A stretch of 47,165 nucleotides of DNA from Chara braunii (lineage: Eukaryota; Streptophyta; Charophyceae; Charales; Characeae), in NCBI GenBank assembly GCA_003427395.1, contig BFEA01000451.1, positions 556,669 through 603,833 on the forward strand. Direction: 5' to 3'. Made by a program: the position numbers and the translations under genes. The notes under the pieces are model-generated. The model was not told where the DNA came from, ran no database searches, and worked only from the letters and a program-made list of their open reading frames with translations. Shown in pieces: positions 10,740 to 21,000 of this stretch; position 1 is the stretch's first letter, and every line of letters starts with the position of its first letter.

Positions 10740-11085
10740 AAAACCGAATAAAGAAAGGGCAGGGGAGGGGAGAAGACCAGAGCGGTGAGGGCAAGATGGG
10801 AATGGGGGTGCTGCGGAGGTGGGCGGCGGCGCAGTGGTGCAGCGACGGGAGTGGTCAAGGAACATGACAGGGATGGGGAAAAAGACGAGAAGAAGGAAGA
10901 GGAGGACAGGGATGGGGAGGAACGGGACATGGAGGAAGAGGAAGAGGAGGAGGAGGAAGAGGAGGAGGGAGAGTGGTGATGGAGGATTGGGAGGAGAATG
11001 GCGGGAAAGAGGTGAAGAGGTGGCGGAGTCAGGGCGGGGAGGGGGGATAGTGGTTGTGCGGGGCGAGATGGGATTGCCCCCCCTC
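10740..11085. repeat. Purine-rich stretch
   Basis: Mostly GGA/GAA on the plus strand. It lies between the two palindromic blocks and is followed by a second G-rich stretch at 11222-11365, consistent with a diverged tandem duplication of about 530 bp. Confidence 0.7.
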
Positions 11086-11117
11086 CCCGCTTATTTATTT
11101 TTCTATCCATCAGTCAA

Positions 11118-11218
11118 ATCCCTGATCCAATCAATTGATTCGATTGGATCTTGATTTGAATCAAGATCTGATGGAATCAATGGATTCGATTGGATTAGGG
11201 ATTGCTTGGTTGATTGTT
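11118..11218. repeat. Palindromic block, copy 2
   Basis: ccctgatccaatcaattgattcgattggatc, then ttgattgattcaatgga-like inverse pieces, match 10587-10670 with changes. Purine-rich DNA follows, as after copy 1. Confidence 0.7.
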
Positions 11219-11365
11219 TAATAGAAAGGAATATAGGGCATGGGAGGGGAGAAGACGAGGAGGAGGTGGAGGGGGAGGAAGGAGCAGAAGAAGAAGAGAC
11301 CGAGGAGGGGGAGGAGGGGGGAAGAGGAGGCCGAGGAGGCGGGGGAGGGGGGGGAGGAGGAGGCG

Positions 11366-11990
11366 GAAGATTGTTTTTATTTTTAAATTGCCAGAAAAAT
11401 GATAAGGGTATATCTTACTTCACAAAGAGCCCACAAGAAATTGTTTGAAAAAAAAAAGAATATTTAATCCCCAAAATAAAAAGAAACAGGGAAAGAAAAA
11501 CAGAGAAAGTTCAAAAGACGAAGAGCATGTTTTTGACAACGCTATCTTCATCTTTATTTCGTTTCTTTTTCTACTCATCGAAATGACGCCCAAAATTATG
11601 GGATACCTTATCTGCTAAAGAATCCAGAGAAAAAAATTCAAATAAATAAATAAATATTTAGGTCTTTTTATGTGGGTTCGGACATAAGTACACGGTTGGA
11701 CGTTTGGCCCGGTTGTCCGAGCGGACAAAACCCCGGACGGTGAGGGGGGTCACAGGCGTCCGGTCAGGTAACACAGGAAAATTCTAAAAAAAAAACACAA
11801 AAGAAAATGCTAACTCCGAAGCGGATTCACATGGATGCGAGCCCCTTCATTTCTAAATGGCAGTCGATAGTGTGTACGTTCGATGGTGGGCTCACATGAC
11901 GGGGGCAAGCAACTATATATAATCCGAATGTGTATGCTGATTGATGATGCACGAGGGTGCAGGTTCTCCTCTGTGTCCTCCTGGAGCAAT
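11366..11990. other. Interval without an identified gene
   Basis: AT-rich at 11385-11670. No repeat or coding signal that I could support. Confidence 0.5.
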
Positions 11991-11991
11991 A

Positions 11992-12188
11992 CCGTCTTCA
12001 CCCGAATAGAACACCTGGTCATTATAGCTGTATATGGGGCAGCTTTCAGTCTAGATACAGCGGTAATGACCGGGCATTCTATTCTGTCTTCACCCGAATA
12101 GAACACCTGGTCATTATAGCTGTATATGGGGCAGCTTTCAGTCTAGATACAGCGGTAATGACCGGGCATTCTATTCACGTGAAGATGG
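11992..12188. mobile_element. MITE family 1, copies d and e, tandem
   Basis: Outer ends ccgtcttcacccgaataga and the inverse (gtgaagatgg), each flanked by TA. The core is present twice: 11994-12084 and 12086-12176 appear identical over 91 bases, period 92. Either a very recent tandem duplication or an assembly duplication. Confidence 0.8.
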
Positions 12189-12222
12189 TAGTTCGTATGC
12201 TAGTGAAGTTGAAATGTATAGC

Positions 12223-12300
12223 TCGCCCTTCGGGACATCCGTTAAAATTCAAACGATGCAGAGAAGATTAGCATTGCCCCTGTGAATGGATGACACACCA
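12223..12300 (+). pseudogene. U6 snRNA-derived copy 1, 3'-truncated
   Basis: Matches plant U6 snRNA closely in order: the 5' hairpin region (cccttcgggacatccg), ttaaaattcaaacgat, the near-invariant cagagaagattagcat, cccctg, and ggatgacac. The final third of U6 (aaatcgagaaatggtcc) is missing. No TATA or upstream element of a plant snRNA gene and no T-run follow it, so it is a retrocopy. It continues into CCGG-rich sequence at 12301-12375. Confidence 0.85.
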
Positions 12301-12679
12301 GTGATGGGCCGGCAACCGGCTGGTTGGACCGGCCAGGATGCAACCGGGCCGGATCAACCCTTCCGGTTGGGCTCAAAACCCATCCAACCTTTTTATTTTT
12401 TATTTTTTTTGAAAGCAGGGTTCGAATGTGCTCGCCGAGAGCAGTCAGCATTCGCAAAGAAAACTTTGAACTCGAAACTTCTATCTGGTGGTGGGTTTTG
12501 GGGGGTGGGGGTGGGGGGTGCTCAAGCCATGGGCGGCGGGGGGTAAGAAGAAGAAGGAGAAGGCGGCGAAGAAGGAGAAATGAAGAACTAGATACACATC
12601 ATATCGTTGTACAGGGACGCTGGACCCGATTTCCAGCAGGTGCAGCTCCACACCAATAGATGGAGCCTTCGACATGGGG

Positions 12680-12721
12680 GCCTACTTACCGGGGGTGCTC
12701 TTATCACCTCGGTAAGTAGGC
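12680..12721. repeat. Perfect 12-bp inverted repeat (hairpin)
   Basis: gcctacttaccg at 12680-12691 and its exact inverse at 12710-12721, with an 18-base loop. Isolated, not matching the MITE families here; the function is unknown. Confidence 0.75.
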
Positions 12722-12743
12722 TTTCTGCATAAGAAGATTTCTC

Positions 12744-13740
12744 AAAAAAAAAAAAAAAAAAAAAAAAGAAGGAGAAGAAGAAGAAGAAGATAAAGAAGAG
12801 AAAGAATAACGAGAAGGGGACAGAAACAGGGACTATGGCTATGGCGACCAGCGGGGTGAAGAAGAAGAAGAAGAAGAGGAAGGAGTAGGAGGAGAAGAAG
12901 AAGGAGAAGAAGCAGAAGGAGAAGAATAATAAGAAGAAGAAGAATAAGAATAAGAAGAAGAAGAAGAAGAAGAAGAAGGCTGTGGCTATGGCTACCAGAT
13001 GGGGAAGGACAACACCAGGAGAGGAGGAGGAGAGAAATGAAGAGGAGAGGATGAAGAAGACAAAGAAGACGAAGAAGAGGAGAAGAAGAAAAAGAGGGGA
13101 TGGAGAAGAAGAAGATGCGGAGGAGGAGAAGAGGAGGCGGCGGAGGTAGCGTAGGTGCTTAGAAAATGACGTGGGGTGGGGGTGGTGTCTGTGTCGACAG
13201 GCAAAAGAAAAAGAAAAATGAAGGGGAGTTGAGGAGGAAAAGATCAGAAGAGGAGAGCAGGATGAAAAAGAAGAGGAGGACAAGAACAAGTGGAAGAAAA
13301 GAAGAGGATGAAGAGGAGGAGGAGGAGAAGAACAAGAGGAAGAGGAAGAGGGGTTCGCGTGACGACAGGGGGGGGTTGTGTGTTGACGCAGGGTTGACGC
13401 AGGGAAAGGTCGACTTTTGTCTGGGGAAAAAAAAAAGAAAACAAAGGGGAGTGGAGGAGGAAAGGATGAGAAGAGACGAGGAAGAAGAAGAGGAAGAAGA
13501 AGAAGAGGAGGAAGAAGAAGAAGACAAAGAAGTAGAGGAGGAGGAGAAGAAGAAGAAGAAAATAAAAGGAAGATGCGGAGGAGGTGAAGAAGAGGAGGAG
13601 GAGGAGGAGGAGGAAGAAGAAGAAAAAGAAGAAGAGGAGGAGGAGGAGGAGGAGAAGAAGATGACGATGATGATGGCGAATAGGAGAGGAGGACGAAGTA
13701 GTGGAGGAGGAGGAGGGGAAGAAGAAGAAGACGAGAGGAG
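12744..13740. repeat. 1-kb polypurine (GAA/GGA) tract
   Basis: The plus strand is overwhelmingly A and G for about 1 kb, as (GAA)n, (GGA)n and mixtures, broken by short mixed segments near 12830, 12980, 13140-13200 and 13370-13420. Long frames on both strands (Glu/Lys/Arg-rich on plus, Ser/Phe/Leu-rich on minus) are by-products. Confidence 0.9.
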
Positions 13741-13759
13741 TCTCGCTGCTCTCTCTCTC

Positions 13760-14280
13760 TCTCTCACATTGAGTCACGATGGTGGGCTCGTGCGGCAGCT
13801 TAACAATCGTGGTCTCCCTCGATGATGATGGTGGGTTCACGTGGTGGCGACACACAACGGCGCGTCTCAAAGTGAACAACGGGCATGGCAGGGTCGTGTG
13901 GCGCCGGGCAAGAGGCTTCGGACATCCAAACTTCGAAGGGGACGGGAGGGGGCGGTGTAGTCTTCTGCGCATATGTGAACTGCCCCCCAAGTTTGACTTG
14001 CGGCCGATCTTGGCGGCGATCAACAAAGATCAGCGGCCAAGATTGACCGCTTTTTGTTTTGTGGAAAGAGGGGCCTCCCGGACCCTGTTCTTATTTTTTC
14101 TTGCCCTACCAAGTTCTGCAAGGCCAAAAATACAACCCAGGCCCGAAAAAAAAAAAACCTCCCTCAGCAAAAATGCGCTGGGGGGAACCGAGAGCCAACC
14201 GGGACGGACGACCGGCCGGCCCAACCGGGAGGCTCCCGGTCGGGGGAGAGGTCCCCGGTCCAACCGGGAACCAACGTTGT
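13760..14280. other. Interval without a gene; CCGG-rich end
   Basis: Mixed sequence. The stretch 14190-14275 is rich in ccaaccgg/ccggcc phrases and resembles 12301-12375, which also borders a U6-derived copy. Confidence 0.5.
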
Positions 14281-14391
14281 GACACACAAAAATCGAGAAG
14301 TGGTGAACATCCGTTAAAATTGGAACGAGACAAGAAAGAAGATTAGCATGGTCCCTGCGCAAGGATGACACACATAAATTGAGAAATGGTC
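14281..14391 (+). pseudogene. U6 snRNA-derived copy 2 (3' end joined to a near-complete copy)
   Basis: 14281-14304 matches the U6 3' end (gacacacaaaaatcgagaagtggt). It is followed without a gap by 14305-14391, a second copy from acatccg through gaagattagcatgg, cctgcgcaaggatgacac and aaattgagaaatggtcc. The second lacks only the 5' hairpin. The sequence after it includes tgaaatgtatagctc (14412-14426), the same 15-mer that precedes copy 1 at 12210-12224. Confidence 0.85.
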
Positions 14392-14426
14392 CCCCCCACA
14401 AAAAAAAGAAATGAAATGTATAGCTC

Positions 14427-15310
14427 ATGCTTGCAGTGCTTGCCAACAGTGGTGTATACGACGAGGCTTTTGGGCTTGCATGGCATGATGCCTGCCCTCG
14501 CCTTTGTCTCTGTATGCACGTTCAGTGCATATGGTCGATGGTCTGTGACTCCTGCCTTAACATGGGGGGTATCAGCGTCCCTTCCTTTTCGAGAATGATG
14601 TTGATGGACTGCATCGTTCCAACAGTGCCTGCCTCAACATGGGATGTAGCAGCCCCCCTTCCTCTTGGGGAATGATGTTGACACAGTCAACTGTGATGCG
14701 ACTCCTTGAACGACCTCCTTTTTCATACATCCTTGCGACGATGATCTTGCTGCACTTGCCTCCGTGGCACAGCCTTGTTCCCGCGCTGTCATCTCCTCCA
14801 TGGCCACCACGGCGGTATATGTTTTCATGATGCATGAAGAGGGTTCATGTTGAATCGCTCCTGCTGTTTCCAGATTTTGTTGGGATCTGTGGGCAGGGAA
14901 TCGTGTCTCCCGCCCCTTTGCGAGCAAGCAGATGTCACACCTGTTCTGTCCATCCTTCCGGCCACCATTCTAGTACGCAACTCTTCTGTGCCATGGCATT
15001 CCTGTTGTTCTGTTATGCGGGTCTTCAAATGGATGTGGCAAGTGCTGGTGATATGTGTATACTTGAAGGCTAAGAATCGAGTTGCATTGGTAATTACTCG
15101 AGTGTTCGAGTAGTTGCCTGCATGTGGTTGTCTTTTTCATCTTGTTCTTATCGTCTCCATCTTCTCTTGAAGTGCTCAACAAGGAGGCTGCCCTTATCAT
15201 ATCCATGCAGCCATGCTATGTTTCTCCTTCAACACATGTGCAGGGCACCTTCTGTCCACTGCACATGTGTCTGGAGGCCTGCATTTGGCAAGGACATTCA
15301 CCCTCTGCGT
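14427..15310. other. Interval without an identified gene
   Basis: A diverged duplication of about 75-80 bp (gcctgcct.aacatggg..gta.cagc.ccccttcc) covers 14550-14700. The remainder looks unique. Open frames of 60-100 codons match nothing known to me. Confidence 0.5.
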
Positions 15311-15320
15311 TTGCAGCATC

Positions 15321-15334
15321 CGTCTTGTGTTTGC

Positions 15335-15408
<74 letters not shown>

Positions 15409-15865
15409 GTGTGAGTGTGTGTGTGCGCGCGTGTCTTGCTCTGTCTCTCTCTCTCTCTCTGAGTGTCTCACATGTGCGCGCGTGTGTAAATGGTATCTGT
15501 CTCAGCTTTACTATAGAGATCCTATAAATACATGAATATATAAATTTCAATGAATTTACTCTTGATTACATATGATGGTTGAAAAATAAGCAAAAATCAA
15601 TACAAATTCATAAATATATTTTATAGAATAAAAAATGATACATATAGTAAATAGCAATATGTACATTCATTTGTCTACATTCTATGATAAATAGAAGAAT
15701 GATATCATGCTGTCTTGTGTTTGCTGTTTCTCTCTATCTCTCTCTCACTCTTTCTCTCTCTCTCTCTTTCTCTCTCCCTCTTTCCCTCTCTCTTTCTATC
15801 TCTCTGTGTCTCTGTCTCACGTGTGCATGTGCCTCTATTTGTGTGGTGTCTGTCTCAGCTTTTAG
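15321..15865. repeat. ~390-bp direct duplication around (CT)n, enclosing an AT-rich island
   Basis: gtcttgtgtttgctgtttctctc followed by CT repeats, ending near gtctgtctcagctttt, occurs at 15321-15515 and 15711-15862. The first CT tract (15341-15406) is pure. Between them, 15520-15705 is strikingly AT-rich. Confidence 0.75.
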
Positions 15866-16580
15866 CACGATCCTTGTCCGTTAGTTGACTTGACAATTCC
15901 ACAATATATTGTCACAACAACTAACGAGAACTCGGCTAAATGCAGAGAGTGACATCTAAGGCGATCAAAGACAAGGGACACGACAGCAACAACAGAGAAG
16001 TGCCGCAGAAGCTGGGCCCTTGTCGACTGCAGAGCTCCCCTGAGTATGTGCCGTAATTGCTGGTGTCGTGTGGTGTGCTTATCTGAAAGAAGGCCTGAAC
16101 TGAGATTGTCATGTGAAGAAAATCACTCCTGGGACTTCTTGTAAAAATGCTGGCATTGGACGCCAGACTAAAATGTCTTGAATGTGGTGTGTGCGTATGC
16201 ATGGGACACGGGCAGCCACCATCCTTGCTTCGCTTGCCGCTGTGCACACCATCGCTCTTTGCCTTGTGGAGTCTGTGTTCCGTTTTACTCAGTCCGAACC
16301 GCAAGTCAACAGTTCTTACGCGCAAGAGGCGTAGATTGTTCTATGGTGCAAAAAGTTATCATTTGTGGCCATGTTATTTGTCTTCCTTGCACCTCAAAGT
16401 CCTCCCTCACGTCATGTGCTTGCTTCGGAGAAGCAAGCAACTTGCAACTTTGTTGCGTTTTCGCCGTGCCTTGCCACGTGATGAGTGCGAAAACGCTTCC
16501 GCCTTTTACTTGATAGCCATCATTTCCTTTTTCGGTAACTTTCGCGATGATGCCACCACACATTCTGAGAGCCAGCATAT
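15866..16580. other. Interval without an identified gene
   Basis: Nothing recognised. Frames of 90-145 codons on both strands lack family features and splice context. Confidence 0.5.
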
Positions 16581-16589
16581 GTGATCAAT

Positions 16590-16755
16590 ATATATATATA
16601 TATCACAGCCCCTCGTTTGTTGTCCTCTTCTCCCTCTCTGCCTACGGTTTACCGGGCAGTTCTATTTGACGATATATATATATATCTCCCTCTCTGCCTA
16701 CGGTTTACCGGGCAGTTCTATTTGACGATATATATTTCTATTTGATGATATATAT
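16590..16755. repeat. 55-bp tandem repeat with (TA)n
   Basis: tccctctctgcctacggtttaccgggcagttctatttgacgatatatat occurs at 16631 and 16686. A related single copy lies at 30856-30895 inside Kish intron 2, so it is a dispersed repeat. Confidence 0.85.
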
Positions 16756-16799
16756 ATTTTTTTTTTCACCTCTTTCTAGATATGTGATCAGGGTTGTTT

Positions 16800-18047
16800 G
16801 TCCACCAGTCGTGCACGTGATGCAGCACTTGATCCTTGCATGATCTTTTGCACTTCCTGCTATCTTTGATTTTTCATTGTGGCTCTACCTCAGCTGCCAG
16901 TGTTAATCAACTACACAATCGCTGCCCTTTACTTGCTTTTCTCGCCGTTGTTTTAGCTTTTAGTGATCTTCTTTGCTACATTGGTTGCACTCATAATGAC
17001 CTGCGCGTAGATCGCTCTAGAGTGCTCGCACAACAAATCTTTATGATCACCAGGTGCACACATGTTGCATGCAGCTCATTTGTCCACATCAGCGTCTAGA
17101 TGGAGGCTGTGTAGAGCGGCTGTAGGTGTGGTTGTGTGTGCTGCTCGACTGTGAAGTTTCTTCTTTCTGCTTCTTTTCCCCTGCTGTTTGGACTGTTAGT
17201 GTTTTACTTTTTCTTTTTTTTTCTGTTCTCCTTTTCTGGCTTTACTTTATTATAAAAAAGCATGTTTTTCCTTCTCCCCCGAGGTCCTGATTGAGAACAT
17301 GGGGTGTCCTTGTCGTTTGGCTGCAGGTGTGAGTCTTTCTCTTAGACATATGCTTTATACCCCCCCTCTCCCCTTCTCCCCCCCATCAGTGAACCGCACA
17401 TACATAGGGAGCCCTGCAGTTGACGAAGACCCTGTTTCTTTTTGCACTGGTCTTGTTGTTCTGTGATGTGTGTTTGTTTCATGTGTTTGACGCCACTCTC
17501 TTACTTTGGCACGGGCATTGTTAGTTGTGACAAATATGTATATATATCGAGTAGCGTGCGGAAAACACACTCCTCGGCAACAGCTGGTCCGACGGCTGGG
17601 ATGAATGGATGTTGGAAGGGCGAATGGATGGTGGCGACGTCGTGAAGAGCACCATATGAGGTGGCAGTGTAATTATGTGGAAGTGCAGCCTGAGGAGTGG
17701 AGACTTTGGAAGTTTAGATGCCTTTCTAGTTTTGTTTTGTTCAGGTGTAATTTTCTACAGGAGGGGGTGGGAGATTGTGGGAAAGGACTGAGTAGAGACG
17801 ACGAAGGGGGTTGGGAGGTGTTAGAGGGAGGAAAGCAGGGTGCATTGCGTGGAGAGAGTTTGCGAGTTGACGAGGAGGAGCTGTCGTTTGCAGTCAAATG
17901 ACTGACCAGTGCTGCCCCGGTTGAGAATATGATGATGGGTATGGGCTGACACGGAGAGAGTGGAATCGAGCAAGGTGAACTGGTCGTCCTTGGCCCTCGG
18001 AGGGATTATCTGATTCTGCGTATTGCAAGGAATCGAGGGAAACCAGG
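16800..18047. other. 5' flank of the formin gene
   Basis: No separate gene recognised. A TATA-like stretch (tatgtatatatatcg, about 17534-17549) lies about 500 bp before the formin start, and an acceptor-like ttttctacag lies near 17750-17760. Either could belong to the promoter or a 5' UTR intron, but neither is proven. Confidence 0.35.
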
Positions 18048-21000
18048 ATGGCTTTTGCGGGGTTCAGGAAGTGGTTCAGCAAGAGACCGCCAGATGGACT
18101 CTTTGAAGTCACAGACCGAGTCTATGTGTTCGACTCGTGTTTCTCCCTCGACCCCTACGCGGATGATACCTACAAATTCTACATCCGGCAGATTACGACA
18201 CAGCTACATGAGCAATTCCCGGGGGCGTCCTTCATCGTATTCAACTTCAGGGAGGGGGAGAAAAAGAGTGCACTCACGGAGATGCTATCGCTCTATGACA
18301 TGACGGTCATGGATTACCCTCGCCACTACGAAGGGTGCCCCATATTGTCGATGGAAATGATCCACCATTTCCTCCAGACGACGGAGAGCTGGCTCAATCT
18401 GGAAGGCTCACAGAATGTGGTCCTGCTCAATTGTGAAAGGAGCGGATGGCCTCTCCTTGCCTTCATGATCTCGTGCCTTCTAATCTACAAGAAGGAGTCG
18501 ACGGATGAGGCTCGGACGCTGGACGCGATCCACAAGATATCGAAGGACCTTCTCTCGCGCGTCACTCCTTTGAATCCGATTCCGTCGCAGCAGCGCTACC
18601 TACAATACATAGCTCGCCGCAACAGCAGTGGCACAGAATGGCCGCCTCCCGATAGGCTGCTCATGCTCGATTGCCTGATGCTCCGGACAGTACCTAGCTT
18701 TGACACAGAGGGAGGATGTAGGCCCGTGGTGAGGCTGTATGGAAGGGACCCCCGATCGAAGGGAAACAAGACGACGGAGCTTCTTCATGGGCAGAGGAAG
18801 TCCAAAGTTGTACGATATTACCGGAAAGTTGATTGTGATGTTGTCAAGGTGGATGTGCAGTGTCTTATACATGGTGATGTCGTCCTGGAGTGCATCCACG
18901 TGGAGCCGTCTATGGATCCATATCGAGAAGAGTTGATGTTTCGGTGCATGTTTAACACAGCCTTCATCCGGTCCAACATCCTCATTTTGCAAAGGGATGA
19001 CATCGATGTTTTGTGGAATACAAAGGATAAGTTCACAAAGGACTTCAGAGGAGAGGTCCTCTTCTGCGAGGGTGGGATTCCTCCAGCGAGTGAGCCGCAG
19101 ACATTGCTAGGGGGGGAGAAGGAGGGGTTGCCAGAAGAGGCTTTCAATATCCAGGATTTTTTGAATGGGGATTTCCAGTTCGGGGATGGGGGCGCAGGGC
19201 TTGGTGTCAAGTCAGCACTGCCATTCCCGCTCTTCCGCCGGCTGTCTGGTGTCGGGCTGGAAAGGGAGATGTTGGAGAAATTTGAAAAGTATCTGACGGA
19301 AATGAGCAATGACGGAGCAGACAAGCCAAGGCAGCACTTGAGATCGCCGTCTGCACCCTTGATCTTCAGTTTGTTAGGAGAAGGCATGAAGATTAGCTCT
19401 GAAGACAGTAAGCCAGGCTCAGCACCTGGCTCAGCCCCTGGCTCAGCACCTGGCTCAGCACCATCCTCACCTCCAGGGGATGAAGCACCAAAGCTGCAAA
19501 AGCCGCATGCTCTTGCCCCTGACTCGTCACCTGAGCCGGAAAACGACCCTTCGCCAGCCCCTGTTGTTGTTGGTGACGTAGACTCTTCTTGCAGCTCTAG
19601 CATGGTTTCTCAGAGTGCTATGCCTGCAGCAGAGAGTAATTCATCGCAGACACACGAGGCACCCTCCGACAAAGTAGCCGCCCAACCCCCTCTCCCTCCT
19701 CCCCCGCCACCTCTCCCAAAGTTGCCGTATTGGACATCAAGGGCACAGGGTGATCCTCCTGGAATGTCTCCCAGGGGCTCTTCCTTGCCTGCGCGACCAG
19801 CACCTCCGCCTGCAGCTCCCCCCCCTCCTCCTCCTCCTCCCCCCCCCTCTACCTCTTCGGGGGATGCCTCACAGAGGGCTCCACCGCCACCACCTCCCCC
19901 CCCTCTACCGGAGTTTCGGTTGCCTGGTAGGCCTGGAATGCCGTCTCCCCATGCTCGAGGGCTATCACATTCCCCGGAGCTACCATCCCCTCGCCCTGTT
20001 GGAATGCAAGGCCAGCCACCACCTCCACCTCCACCTTGCCCACCTTTCAAACACCCAGGTGCCCCTGCCCCTCCTCCGCCCCCCTCGCCAGCTCCACCAC
20101 CGCCTCGTCCACCAGGCATTCCTGGTGCTCCTCCTCCACCTCCTCCTCCACTTCCTCACTTAACTTTTCCTGGGATGTCGTCGAGGACAGGCATGGCTCC
20201 GCCAGCACGTTCTCCTCCTCCTCCTCCTCCTCCTCCTCCCCCTCCTCCCCCTCCCCCCCCACCTCCATTTCGTCCAGGTGCGCCATGCCCTCCTGCACCT
20301 CCTCCGCCACCTAGATTTGGCAACCCTCCTGGCCCTCCACCCCCTCCTGGCCCGCCGCCACCTATGTTGAGGCCTGGGGCAGGGCCTCCTCCTCCTCCTG
20401 GGCAAGGTCGGGGTGTTCCTCCCCCGCCACTAGGACGAGGTGGGCCCCCACCTATTCCAGGCCAGTCCAAAAGAGCACCCGGAGCTCCTCTTTCTCCCAT
20501 GGGAAGAGGCGCGCCTGCTGGTCCTGGAGCAGCACAGGCGATGGATCCCCACAACCCATCTGGCCCCTTACCGGCCTTGGGGTCTGCTGTGCCTGGGCCT
20601 CCAATCTCGGGACCAGGAGGTGGTCATCGGCAGAGCAAGCCACTGCTGAAGGCTCTTCACTGGCAGAAAGTTTACCGAGTCATTCAAGGGAGTTTATGGG
20701 ATGCAGCGCAGAAAGAGAAAGAAGACAGCAATCCCTTACTCGACATGGAGGAATTGGAGTCCTTGTTTTCAGCACCGAATCCTGGTGCTGCGGAAACGAG
20801 GAAGGGTGGACGGCGTGCATCTATGTCGAGCGCCCATCCAACGCGGATAACTCTGATTGACTTGAGGAGGGCCAACAACTGTGAAATCATGTTGACAGGG
20901 ATAAAGATGCCAGTGTCAGAGCTGATTCGTGCAGTCTTGCATTTGGACTCGACGAAGCTGGATTCTGATCAGGTTGAAAACCTTCTGAAATTTTGTCCAT

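Noticed and set aside
12588-14026. Long Ser/Phe/Leu-rich frames on minus and Glu/Lys-rich frames on plus
   Set aside because: Products of the polypurine tract: several frames are open at once, with no domain.
14281-14391. A working U6 snRNA gene
   Set aside because: No upstream promoter elements, no 5' hairpin in the second copy, internal changes in otherwise invariant positions, and no T-run terminator.
17605-17901. 98-codon gene just before the formin
   Set aside because: No family features; it more likely overlaps the formin promoter or 5' UTR.
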